The translations under genes were made by a program, and so were the position numbers. A stretch of 64,000 nt of DNA from Rhizophagus sp. LPA8_4_AMF (lineage: Eukaryota; Glomeromycota; Glomeromycetes; Glomerales; Glomeraceae), in the NCBI GenBank assembly GCA_021464525.1, contig JADRCO010000006.1, positions 28,039 through 92,038 on the forward strand, given 5' to 3'. Shown one piece after another: positions 1 through 12,211 of the stretch (positions are counted from its first letter, which is position 1; every line of letters begins with the position of its first letter). Below the pieces are notes generated by a model, which did no database searches, was not told where the DNA came from, and saw nothing but the letters and a program-made list of their open reading frames with translations.

Positions 1-1431
1 AATTAAATCAAATCCAGTACCAAAAGTAGGACCATAATTTGAATTATAAAGATACTTATCATAATTTTTATTTGCTAATCTTGCAATAATAGGTTCATCA
101 TCATCAGTAAAAGATTTATCAAAATTATCATCTAAAATAATATTATTATTAAAATAAAATAAATAACTATCTTCTGATTTAACTAAAAATTCATTATCAT
201 TACAATTCCAACTATTAGGATTATAACCACCAATAATTTTTCCATTCTCTTTTAATTTACATATTACTATAGTTGAACCTTTATTATCACATAATTTATG
301 AAAATTTGTTGAAGAAAATCCATCCCTACTTGCTCTATATAATAATTCAAAATGATAAGGAATTGTTTTAATATTATAATAATTTTTTTCTTTATAATCA
401 ATCCAACTAGAAAATATAGGTAAATGAAATTTTGTTATAATTTTTGAATTACAATAAATAGATTTTCTTGGTTTTAATGAAAAATATTTGAAATTTTTTG
501 TGGTTATATCATTATAAAGATAATCAGGAAAAATTGGTTCAAAAGGACTTATTTGTTGATAAAATATTTTAGAAGAAATTTGAAACCATCTTATATGTAA
601 TAAAATATCATGTAAAATATTTTTTAATTCAAAAAAATTTTCTAAATTCCAATTAGAAAAATTATTTATATCAATATTTTTTTCTGACATTCTTTCAATA
701 CCCCATTTTAATACATAATTCCAAATTTCATATTCATCTTGTATTTCAAGATCATCTCTTTGAAGTAATTTAATTAAAATAGATTTTTCAATTGATAAAA
801 ATTTTGATGATTCAAAAAAAATTTTTGAATTTTCACTAATAAATTCCAAACAATTATTTCTTAATAAATTAAAATGTTCATATTTAAATATAATTTGTAA
901 AATATCAATTGGATCCTCTTTTATATATATTTCATATTTTTCAATTATATAATTTAAAATATAATCACTTAATTTTTTAATACCCAATTCATCTGATGCT
1001 ATAAAGAGTTTGAATACATTTATTCCTCTTTGCTTATCCAATTCAATAATTCCACTATAAAGATACCTTTAAAAAAAAAAAATAAATAAATAAAAATATT
1101 GTTATTCATTTGTTTTCATTGATTTATTTTAATAAAAAAAGGTAATAAAAAGAAAAGGTAATAATAAAACGTACTTTAATAAATGATTCATAATTTCGGG
1201 TGAAATGTTTGGTTTCTTAAAAATGATCATTCCATTTCCATTATGTACCCAATTCTTTGATAACGCGGCTTTAAAATAAGTCGATCTTGAACATAATATT
1301 AAAGAATGAGTATAAAATTCTTTTTTATTTTCATTCTCTTCAGCTTGAATGATTACATCACAATTATTTCTGCTAGAGAACAATTCTCCTAAATCATTTG
1401 ATAATTCTTGTAAAAAATTATATTCGTCCAT
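1..1431 (-). CDS. BTB-BACK-TLDc protein, 3' end cut off by the window edge
   Basis: Two exons are visible: 1431-1175 and 1066-1, joined over a 108-bp intron (GTACGT...TTTAAAG) that splits a lysine codon in phase 2 just before YLYSG. Exon 1 carries the BTB/POZ core (NCDVIIQA, YTHSLILCSRSTYFKAALS). Exon 2 carries a BACK-like helical region (DEYEIWNYVLKWGIERMS) and then a TLDc domain (SWIDYKEKNYYNIKTIPYHF, LLYRASRDGFSSTNFHKLCD, GSTIVICKLKENGKIIGGYN). About 441 residues are visible, and the reading frame is still open at base 1, inside the FDL motif of TLDc. BTB-BACK proteins usually act as Cullin-3 substrate adaptors; TLDc is linked to oxidative-stress and V-ATPase proteins. The substrate is unknown. 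The gene is a paralogue of those at 14636-16915 and 32467-36478. Start: ATG at 1431, followed by a typical short lead into the BTB domain. Confidence 0.9.
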
Positions 1432-4400
1432 AATCGTTCATAAAAAATTCATAAAAGAAAGTATTAAAAATAAGTATTTATATATGTGTATGTGCTGTAT
1501 ATTTTTAAATAAATTCTTTAGCTTAGCATAAAATTTATTATTTATTTTTGGAAAGAAAAATGTTTATATATATATTAAATAATTTTACGAAATCCTCGTA
1601 TTGAGAATGGATAAAATAGAAAAAAAATTCGAAATTCGAAAGAACCTTTTATAAAAGTAATGATAAAATATTGGTGCGACAATGATATTGTAATTATTTA
1701 TATTTTATCCGTTTACCTGTTTCAGGATGTTTGTGAAATATCATAAACTTTTTGAATAAATCAACATTTCTAATTTTACCATTTGATTTCCCTTTTCTTG
1801 AATTAATTAATTGTGTTATCCATAAGACATAAATATTTGATATTTTCTTTTTGTGATAAATTTCAATTGATTGACGCGTTTAAACTGCAATTACCTGCAA
1901 AGCATCAACTATTATTGTTACAGACGATACCATACTTACTATATAAGCAACTCTCAATAAAGCAAAGATTATCTGGATTAATTTCCTCTATTTAGTTAGT
2001 CATGTCTCATTTATTTAATCCATACCGTTATTTAACTATTGTTACTTTTTTTAGATTTCCCTTTTTTGCTTTTTTGGATTTGATAAGATGAGATGCAATT
2101 AACCGTAGAGTTAATTCTGATTGGATAGGAATGGTCTAGATTACTTAAACATATTCCAAGTTTCTAGTTTAGAATTTTTCGCGTAAATATTTGCAAAATA
2201 AATGAATCACAAAATATTGTTATCTTACGCCACAATAGGATCGTTGTGATAATTCATATTTCAGTTTGGTTATATAATAAATTTAATAAATTAAATAATA
2301 TTAAATAATAACTTATTAATCGAATGGGTTTTTTTATAATATTCAACCATTGATTAATATCTAATCATTGATTTTCATATTCAGAGAACATTAATTGAAT
2401 TTTTGATAAAAAAATTTCTCTAAAAATTCTTGAAACTGTTTATCAACATGAAACATTTTACGGATTATTTCTTAAAATTATTTGTGAAAGATCGGTTTAA
2501 ATGACATTTAAATGATATCATTCTATTATATAACGACCAAAAAAAGAAATTTTTTTTTAAAATAAAAAAAAATAAACTAAAATATTAAAAAAAAAAAAAG
2601 AAAGAAAATTCGAAAATTCAGATTTTTTTTTTGTTTTAAAATTTTTTTTTTTTTTGCGCGGAAAAAATAAAATCAAATCCCTTTGTATCGGATGTGTAAC
2701 ATAAACTTTAAACTTAATAATACCGCGAATTTCAGAATTTCTTGACAAGTATTTTTTTTTTTTTAGAGTTGATAAATATCAACAAATATTGTCAAAATTT
2801 TTTCATTTTGATTGGTCCAATTTGGTCATTTGCGTTTAAATTGAAATTCGGAACGAATTTTCTCCGAAAATTATTAACGTTACATAATGTAACTGTAACA
2901 TTTTATCATCGATTTGATAATAGTCTCATGTCCATTATTATAGGATAAATTGTAATTAATTAAAAATTAATGTTTTTTACCAGTAGTATTTTCTAAAAAT
3001 TAACTGCATTAGAATGATTAGATATGAGTGAATGGATCGTGTTCTGTTTTCTTCTTTTTTTTTTTTTTTTTTGATCTTAATAAATTCGTGACCAAATTTT
3101 AAATTTTTTTTTCTTTGTTAAAATTCTAATTATCGATATAATGATACGTCGGATCATATGAAAATCCTTGAAAATCGTTATATGTATATCTAAATTATTA
3201 TACAGATATATTTATTTGTTTTCTCACTAACTCTTCGTTCAATGAAAAAAATCGGTATATCAAAATTTATAAGTTTAATATATATCGATTTTTATATGTT
3301 CATAAAAAATCGCTTTATCGTGAAATTCGTTATACTGCATAATCGTTATATCAAGTTCTGACTGTAATGAGAAAAGTTATATTTTATCGTTATATCAAAA
3401 AAAAAAAAAAATAGCAAACAAAAAAATTTATCATACATCGAATATTGGAATATCGAAGCCTTTACTGTATTTAATTAAACTTTATTCAAAAAAATCTTTG
3501 AAATATTTTTACGTGATGAATAAAGAAAAAAACAAAGCTGCATTATTTATCATTCTAAATTATGCTACCATAAAGTTATATAGCATTCTATATAGATACC
3601 CTCTTATGCATAATATTCTCTACAATATTCTACAGTACGTCACACTAACTACCTCTTTAGGTAGTACCATTATAGTACCCTGAATTTACTAGAATGTACA
3701 AAATTTATTCCGTGTTTTTTTTTTTATTTCCGTAAATATATCATTCACGGAGTTGGTGCGGAAATTACGGATAAAATTTTTACAGGGTATTATACCGCTA
3801 TACAGAAAGTTTTCTTTAATAATCATATAATTTTATTACTGACAATAATTCACATATCAGATATGTTTAAATTGTCGCAGAAAATGCTACGCTAATATTA
3901 CTCCTCGTTATCACGATATCGCGATAAAACCTGTGCAATAGCGGTCATGTGCGCTTGCACATGAATGAACAGATTTATTCTGTGTGCAAACCGTACATCT
4001 AATTTTTTTTTATTTTTATTGCGCGCCACACATTATAATTTTCAGTGATATTTTGAAATGAGATATTTTAAAATTAAACATTTAGGTATTTTTGCATAAA
4101 AAAAGATATTTTTCCAAACTAATCCTAATTCTAAACCTAACTCGCGCCCCTTATTATTTCTTTTACTTTATTTTTTTTTTTTTTAAAAGAAGGGCGTGTT
4201 TTAAAGAAGGGCGTGTGCCGATAAAAAATATATTTTGATGAATTAAATATCTTTCTAATGATAAATTGTCTTTATTTAATACAATGAATTTTTTTTGTTC
4301 AAGTATAATGAATGTATGCATATTTATACAAAGTAATTTACAAATTTCTAAGATCAAATTTCAAAATCGATCGTTCTTTATCGAAGAAGAATTTGTCTTA

Positions 4401-4896
4401 TCTAGATTTCTTTATAACTAACAATCAAAATTTGATAATCGTTAAATCGTATTGTTTTTCATCACTATGAATGTAATAATTAATGTGACACTTAATTAAT
4501 ATTCATAATACTTTTTAAAAAAAAAAAAGTAAAATACGATAAATACGATATAAAAAAGTCCAGAATTCAAGAAAAAAAAAAAAAAAAAAAAAAAAAAATA
4601 AAAAAAAGACCAAAATTAAAAAAAAAAAAAAAAAAAAAATTATTAATTACAATATATATAATCCATAATCCATAAACGTCAGGAATATAGGATTAAATAA
4701 GAAACGTCGTTAAAGTTGGGTAGTATACTAGTGTTATATAAGTCGTAAAAATTTATTAGACTAGTTGTAAATTAATCGAATTAATAAAATAATAAATTCG
4801 AATAATAAAATCATTATAACCAATAGAATTAATCCTCCAAGCTCCAATTAACAACTAATCAAATAAACCCAACTAATCCAATTCAAACCTCTCTCG
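1432..4896. other. Intergenic, no gene recognised
   Basis: AT-rich spacer. It holds long homopolymer runs (A-runs near 4572-4640, T-runs near 2642 and 3056). Between about 3105 and 3475 there are several sequences resembling the ends of pogo/mariner-type elements: repeated motifs around CGTTATATCA and CGATATAATG, and a right edge reading CGAAGCCTTTACTGTA. I could not pair these ends. Short open frames here have no recognisable protein features. Confidence 0.5.
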
Positions 4897-6570
4897 CTAA
4901 AAGTAACCAGTATCTTGAAAATAATAAGGATAAAAATTATTCTTTCCTAAAACGTACTTAAGTTTTGGTATCGTTCTCAAAGCTTGTAAAATAGGATCTA
5001 AATAAACTTCACCATAAACCTTGTTGTCTATAATATATCTTAATTCAGTAAATCCCTTGTTCTTTTGAATATATTTCTTTAAAAATACGAGAACATCATC
5101 AAAAATATTTTGTTGATGATGTAAAGAAATTTTTTTAAGTGGGGAACAACAATTAGAAAGTAAGATCATTAAATCTTTTGGTAAGATTTCAAGTAAAAGA
5201 TCAAGATGATATAAAGTTGAAGGTAAAGAATTAGAAAATTGTACCAAAGATTGTTGATTAAAATAATTTTTGTGTTTACCAAATAAGGTTAATTGTTGTA
5301 AATCTGATGATAAAAGGTATGTGGGTAATAAGGAAGAAATATCTTCTTTCGCTTGTATTATTAAAAATTTTAATTTTTTACATTCAAAAATCGTTAAACA
5401 TAATTCTTTTGTAAAGGTACCTAAAACTAATTTTGTTAAAGTTGAAACACTAGATTCGAGGATCGATTTTACAATACCAAGATCGAACGTTATATCAGGA
5501 TTAATTATAAAGTGAGTTATCATTGGTTTACCCCAGACACAAAAATTGGTTAATTCACAATTAAAAGAAGGAACTTCTGAATCAATACGAATATCAGGTT
5601 CTAAAAATCTTAAAATTTTTAGATTTGGACAATTATTTAAAAGTTGAGATAATTTTTCGTGAAAATGTGTCATTCGTATAAAAGAGAGCGCTTTCAAAAA
5701 ATTACATTGTAATGTTAAAGTATCAAATATATCAGTTGTAAGAGAAATATCCCAAAATTCTCTTACTACAAATTCTTCAAGATTTTTTTGATTTTTCAAT
5801 AATTTCACCAATTCATGACCAGTCCTTCCTGAACGATTTTCTGGTAAATTTATTTCTAAATATTTAATATTATGAGCGTGTTCCGTTATAACCTTAAAAT
5901 TATCATTTAACGTAACTTGTTCTCTATTTTCAGTGTAATTATAATATCTTCCTTGTAAATCATGAATAATTTTACAAGTTTGTAATTTTGTTAAACCATT
6001 TGAAGGTTCTGCAAAGTAGGCTATATTTTGAGTATAAGCAAAGAATGTTATATAAAGACTATCTAATCCTCTACATCTTCTAAATATAATATCACCGATC
6101 GCTTTATCCATATCAAAATGACCGAGTCTTTCCCAAACAGTTCTCCAATGATGTCTCTTCCATTTAGTCATCGCTTCTTGAAAACCAAAAGTGTCAAGGC
6201 ATTTAAGATATATTGGATAATCGAATAAAGGTTTTTTTAAATCTGCTTGAAGAATCCACTTATTTACCTTTGACTTTTCATCATCAGGAAGACAACTTAA
6301 ATATGTTCTTATAAGTTGCCATCCACAATCATGCTTTTGACATTTCAAATATCCAAAGGGATTACTCCAAAGAAAAGGCATGGTAATTTTACACCATAAC
6401 CTATTAACTAATATACATCCAAATAATGTTGTTAAATCATCAGAGCAATTTCCTATAATTTTCTCTAAACATTCGACGTCTAATTTAGCAATCGGTGTTG
6501 TTTTTATCGCTATAAAAGTTCCTTCCGTATTTTCACTTGTTAATAATAATTTATCCAAGTTACCCATCAT
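4897..6570 (-). CDS. F-box / leucine-rich-repeat-like protein, 557 aa, single exon
   Basis: Complete single-exon gene. Residues about 28-75 form an F-box-like segment (LDVECLEKIIGNC...TLFGCILVNRLWCKITMPFLW); the LVNRLWC core is typical of the large glomeromycete F-box family. The rest is a series of irregular leucine-rich segments with a spacing of about 25 residues (for example LKILRFLEPDI, LKFLIIQAKED, LQQLTLFGKHK, LYHLDLLLEIL), as expected for a degenerate LRR solenoid. F-box proteins bring substrates to SCF ubiquitin ligases through SKP1; the substrate is unknown. The start is the first of two adjacent methionines; nothing upstream is open. The 5' flank is poly-T/poly-A rich (6608-6680) with no clear TATA box. 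No frameshift or missing block is seen. Confidence 0.9.
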   Translation of the reverse strand: MMGNLDKLLLTSENTEGTFIAIKTTPIAKLDVECLEKIIGNCSDDLTTLFGCILVNRLWCKITMPFLWSNPFGYLKCQKHDCGWQLIRTYLSCLPDDEKSKVNKWILQADLKKPLFDYPIYLKCLDTFGFQEAMTKWKRHHWRTVWERLGHFDMDKAIGDIIFRRCRGLDSLYITFFAYTQNIAYFAEPSNGLTKLQTCKIIHDLQGRYYNYTENREQVTLNDNFKVITEHAHNIKYLEINLPENRSGRTGHELVKLLKNQKNLEEFVVREFWDISLTTDIFDTLTLQCNFLKALSFIRMTHFHEKLSQLLNNCPNLKILRFLEPDIRIDSEVPSFNCELTNFCVWGKPMITHFIINPDITFDLGIVKSILESSVSTLTKLVLGTFTKELCLTIFECKKLKFLIIQAKEDISSLLPTYLLSSDLQQLTLFGKHKNYFNQQSLVQFSNSLPSTLYHLDLLLEILPKDLMILLSNCCSPLKKISLHHQQNIFDDVLVFLKKYIQKNKGFTELRYIIDNKVYGEVYLDPILQALRTIPKLKYVLGKNNFYPYYFQDTGYF

Positions 6571-9500
6571 TTATTTGTGTTCTTTAAGAAAAGGTTTGTG
6601 TGGGGATAAATTTTTTTTTTTTTTTTATTAACAATATTGTTTTCGTTATTGTTAAGAGAAAAAAAAAAAAAAGGAAATTCAAAAAAAAATAAAATTAAAA
6701 ATAAAATTAAAAAAGAAGGATAATGCAAAAGAAAAGCATAAGCAATGGGGACTGAAAAAAAAAATTTTATATTATTTTAAACAAAAAAAAAAAAAATGTA
6801 TAATCACAAATTCTGCAGCGTACAATATTATATATTGTACATTATGCTTTTTTTGTAATTCGGGGTTTTTCGTACTTTAAATAATTCGGTCTCGATTATC
6901 AAAAAAAGCTTATCGCATGATATTTCTTTGTATGACAAATAAGCCAATAAGAATAGTAACGTGTATCTTAAATAATGCATATTTATTTTCCATTATTTTT
7001 ACTTTATCTTTACCATATTCGTCAAATTGGCGCAGTGAAAAAAAAAAGCCTTTATAATATTCTATCACTCAATTGTCTTAATTTTACCTAATTTTAACAT
7101 TGTTAAAAAGAAAAGAAATAGAAAAAATTTCCGATTATTCTAAATTGAAATCTAGAATGATATTATTTTTAACTTTGTCTTATTATCGTTAATTAATGAA
7201 CCGAAGTTGGCCTAGAATATTTACAAAGTTCAAAACCTTAGGTTAATAATATTTTGTGTCACAATATGGATTACCACACCTTTATTTTTGTTTTGTGTAA
7301 TATTTCGTCAATTTTTTTTTTTTTTTTTTTTTTTTTAAAACAAACAATTGAGTAAGTAATCCATGTCTAGCCACTCATCTCTCATCTTCTCATTTTACAA
7401 ATAAGAAAGGAGTACTTAAAAAATATATACATGTGCTTGGCTTAATTTCCATTTATATTTTTAAAGTTTATGATTATTATATATGATATATATATATATA
7501 TTATTATTTTTTTTTGTTAATCCGTTTGGTTTAAATAAATAGATTTTTTTTTCTCGATTGTTGAAAAAAGCCGACCTGACAAACCTGTCTTGTACACACA
7601 AATGTAATTTTAATATTGTGGCGTGAAATTATTATATTATTGTTCATCTTTTGATAATTTATAGGAATTCATTTATTTGTACTTATTTGTAAATTTAATA
7701 CCAATTTTATACTTCAGCCAGTTGATCACCCACGTATTTGGTGAATTTATATCGGACCGTTAAACTTTAATCTTAACAGTTAACAAATTTTAAAAAATTT
7801 TGAAAAACCCATTTGAAAATATTTACATCTCGTATATGTGACGAAATGTACATGTAATATTCAATAAAATCTAACCAAGGTTATCCGTAAGTCTTATATA
7901 CCAATAATATTAATTTGATAAACGGAATTTATCCAAATTTGTTTATACCCTATACAATTTTATATTTTATACCAATTTATTCATCCCTTTATATTAAAAT
8001 ATAATTTTGGTGTTGTGACAGTTACTTGTCTAGGAAATGATTCTCATAATCTCATTCCTCCTTAATAAAAAAGAATTTGTTTGCCAGAAAGGAAAATGCT
8101 TCTTATTGTTGTCGGGCCTTATTTATGCCGATTTCGGCCGAATCATACTGATCACTTGATCACTTGATCACGTGATTTATATCTCCCCCGTAAGAGATAC
8201 GAATGCTTCCCTCGGATGAATTACAATTTGCATTAGTAGTACAACGTTTCGACATATCACTGTTGGATTTCTAAAATTCTGTATTGTTTTGATTTCTGTA
8301 TATATATAATCTCTGTATCTCTCTCTTCTTTTTTTTTTTAAAATAATAAAAAGAGCAAAAATTTTGCAGAAATATATCCACTTTAGGATAAGTGGAGATC
8401 TTATTGCTTAAAATAGCTGTAACTTACATGAACTTCCTTGCAGAGATATTCACCCAATAGATACGTAGTAAGTACCTTAGGGGCTGTGGGCTATCTATTA
8501 AGTTAATCACTTTTTCTCATTACAACGAATAAGACACATATTTGTATAAGGGTCATATTACCTTTTTTTTTAAAAAAAAAAAAATGTCCGAATGCATATT
8601 TTTGAGTCATATGATCATAACTTTATTGGTCAAACAAAAATTCTTAAATCTGAAAAGTGTCACCCACTTTACTGTTTATGATCGTCATATTGTACTCTTC
8701 ATATATTATTCTGTTAGTATAAAGTTAAAATATGTTAGCAGTTAGATATTTTTAATCTTGTGTAAATATTGCTGCCAACAGATAAACAGATAAGAAGATA
8801 ACATGCAATCTCAGTAAATACTGCGGCGACCAATAAAAAAAAAAAAAGTTCTTATCACATATATATCCTTACATTAGTTAGATTTTGAGTGAATTCCATG
8901 AGGTCACATTTTCATAATGACCAACAATACATTGGATAGAGAATCAATCATAACGGTCCGAACGGTCCGATAAAATTTACTTTTAATGGTTAATGTCTGC
9001 ATCGCAACATACAAGCCAAGTTCCAATATCCGTCAAATATCTGGACATCTTTTAATTAGTAGTAGTTAATTAAAGGTCATAATTGACAATAATTTTTAAA
9101 CTTTGATAAAAGAAAATCAATTGCGTTCATAACTTGAGTATAACATATCTAGAATGATTTTTGAATTTTTTTTTCTTAGACTTGAATAAGTACTTTACTT
9201 CTTTATTTGTTTTAATAACTTCTTTTTATTCTTTTTTATTTTTAGTAGGAATGAGAATTAATTATATACTTGTAGGTTTCTTTGATAGTACCCGAAAAAT
9301 ATAACAAATGGATCTATCTTGACAATAATTGGAGGATTTTGTAACGTAATATGTTTTCTCATAGTAAAATATGGGAACGCGCTTCTATTAACATAATAAC
9401 ATACTCATAAGCATCCATACAGTTGCCTTAAGAGGTCATCATTTATTGTTCCTTTTAAGTGAACACCAAAATATATTCATTTCAGAATTTTGTATATTGC

Positions 9501-11010
9501 ATTATAACTTTCGAATTATGTTTTTGTGATTCTAAGCTGTTTTCTGGACTTGAGATTTGCGGGATAATAAGTACAACACGGTCGATAGAAAAAGACTAAA
9601 AATTTTATGGATCAAAATTCAAAAGGTGAAAGGTCGGTTTGCATGTTACGCGAAAGATCTGACCAACCACAACTTACCGAAACATGTGGCCGACCGGATC
9701 TTTGTTGAATACATACTTTTGGACAATATTTTTTGAGCGTGCTTCACTAATAGGATTGAACAAGCTTAATATCGATCTAAAAGTTTGGTCGCATAAACAA
9801 ATGCAAGCAGACCAGGCCAATCAAAAATAAACTTCAACCACCGTGAAATGAACAATCCTAATGTATTTTACCATCGGAATTTGACCATGATGAACACCAA
9901 AAAATTTTCGGTAACGTGACTTTGTACTACTAATCTAAAAATAGTAGATTCTGAATATTTTTCAGCTCTTACCTCGTGTATTCTTTCCTATATTTTCGTC
10001 TTGAAATTGTATATTAATCATTTTTATTTTAATTTATTCTAATTTTTATTGTATTTTACTTTGTCTCGAAAAATAAATCACGTTTTTTTTCTCTATTAAG
10101 TATATTAAATATCTTGATAACTTACTGTAGGTGTATAAAGTTGAACTATTTAATTTTCGAAAAAACTTTTTATTTAATACAGTATAAAAATTAACTTTTC
10201 ATTATAATATAAAGATTTAATGTTAAATTTTTTATTTATTATAATATGTAGGGATGGGAAAAGTTCGCAGTTGAGTGGTTAGAGTCGGTTCGTTCATGTT
10301 CGGTTTGGTACCTTCGGTTTCCATCGGTTCTAATGAATTTTTGATATGAACTGACTTAGTTCTGAACCGAACTGACCAAATCGTATCCGAGCGTTCCGGG
10401 TTCGGCATTTTTGACTTGATCTATGAATTTTCGGGATTATGATTTGCCAGGATTGTAAATGTCGGGTTTGTACTATAATAAGAATGGGATTTTTTATTGA
10501 AGCATTAATAATAATTCATTAATTTTCGCGAAATATTTAATATTAATAAAAAATATTAATTGTGAATGTCGGGTTTGTACTATAACAAGGAATCTGATCG
10601 TTGGGATATTTAGTGTTTCCCCATTTTGGCGTTAAATTTTTTTTAAATGGAATGTGAAAAAATTATAATAGAATTTTTGAGTACTTTGTATAGTGGATCG
10701 GTCCATAATAAACTCATTTCGGTAATTAGCCCGAAGTGTAACGGAGGATTATATAATTTGATACGAATTTCCGGATGTCCGTTCGGTACGTAACTATATA
10801 CACTTCGCTCATTTTCATGTGTTAGTGTTTTGAAAAACAAGAGAAAATTAATAATTCAATTACTCTTTTCATTCTGTGAATGAAACAAATGAAATACCAA
10901 TAATTGGTTGCCTAATATGATAATCCTTTTCTTATACTCTCATATATAAATATAACGAGCAGAATCACAGTTATTCATTCTAATTTCGTTATGCAAACAA
11001 CTCATCTATC
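6571..11010. other. Intergenic, repeat remnants only
   Basis: No convincing gene. Visible structures: a 22-base T run at about 7313; three tandem copies of the GATCACTT-type octamer near 8150-8175 (TGATCACTTGATCACTTGATC); and from about 10245 a block beginning GGGATGGGAAAAGTT with many copies of the GGTTCGGTT type, resembling the edge of a hAT-like non-autonomous element. A direct repeat of about 25 bases (AATGTCGGGTTTGTACTATA) occurs at about 10460 and 10564. The stretch 9600-9850 is richer in G+C and may be an old transposon remnant, but I cannot name it. Confidence 0.45.
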
Positions 11011-11600
11011 ATGAAACATATAGTTTTTATTATTGTATCATTTCTTATGTTCTTCAAAACTTTTGCTTTTAGATCTATACCACTTGTAATGATGAAGATA
11101 AGTTATCTAAGAATGACTTTTACATATTTGTCCAAAATAGCATAATATTAATGAACCATCTGTTTTTACACTCAAACTATTTTGTTATTTTATAGTAATA
11201 AAAAAGATGATAGTCTTTTTCAAGACGGTATATTCCTGCCAAATAATCAGGTCTCACTAACAATATTTGACCCAGGAAAAGTAGAAAATCCTGGTAGCGC
11301 CATATGCTGTTTGCAACAGATCATTAGTGACTATAAGTTTTATACAGATGATATAAACGACCCAATTTATACTGTTACGTGGTAAATGGGTACACTAAGA
11401 ATAACGTCGTAAATTTGAATGATTGTTCGAGCTTAGATTGTAGTAAACTTTATGAAAGAGAATTGACATACACGCGGGTCGACAAATATGATTCCACAAA
11501 ATTTCCATCTCCGGGACAATTAAGGTAAGGATAGGAAAAGTTACACACGGAACTTTCTTTCGACAGGGCAGGTGATTTAGAAACAATCATCGGCGATTAG
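11011..11600 (+). pseudogene. Frame-broken gene for a secreted protein (unknown family)
   Basis: ATG at 11011 opens a clear signal peptide (MKHIVFIIVSFLMFFKTFAF). Coding-like sequence then continues, but in changing frames: a cysteine-containing acidic block (YTTCNDEDKLSKNDFYIFVQ) one frame off from about 11074; a longer block from about 11200 (DSLFQDGIFLPNNQVSLTIF, GSAICCLQQIISDYKFYTDD); then from about 11383 another frame (NLNDCSSLDCSKLYERELTY, DKYDSTKFPSPGQL). It ends after a possible 44-bp intron with AGDLETIIGD and a stop at 11598-11600. At least two joins cannot be explained by plausible introns and look like single-base indels, though a real intron may lie near 11130-11197 (acceptor TTTTATAG). 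I do not recognise the family. Extracellular location is inferred from the leader. It is either a recent pseudogene or affected by assembly errors. Confidence 0.5.
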
Positions 11601-12211
11601 ACTTTATATCACTTACTATCAGCTTTTTTTAGACTTTAAATTAAGCTATTTCTTAATTGATTGAGTTTAGTAAAATTTATAAATAGCAAAAATTAAGTAT
11701 TAAATTCTATTTATTTATTGATTCATTTATTATGTATCACAATTATGAATAAAAAATTTCAATTTATTGTACAAGTTTATTCAATTATACTAAAAAGAAG
11801 TTTATTAAAATAAATTTAAAACCATGAGAAAATTAAAACCGTATAGCTCGCTTCAGACTTTCTAACTGTTCCAGTCACTAGTTGATATTTAAATTATAGT
11901 AATATTATTTATTGATTATCCAAAATATAGAATAACCAAAAAAAAATTAAGGGTTCACATTTACAGTAATTATATAGATTATGGCTGTATTTAAAATTAT
12001 TTGTAAAAGATAATGGATAATTTTTCTCTAATACTTTATAATATTTTGTAAAATTATCAAAATATTTAAGATACCGAATACTAGATGTATATTTGGCCTA
12101 TTAATACTGTCAACGACGTCTTCAAACTATTTTTGCAAAGGAGTCGAAGGATTCCTCATTCAAAATACCTGCCTCAACCATTGATATTAACTTTTTACTA
12201 TCTATTTTTAT

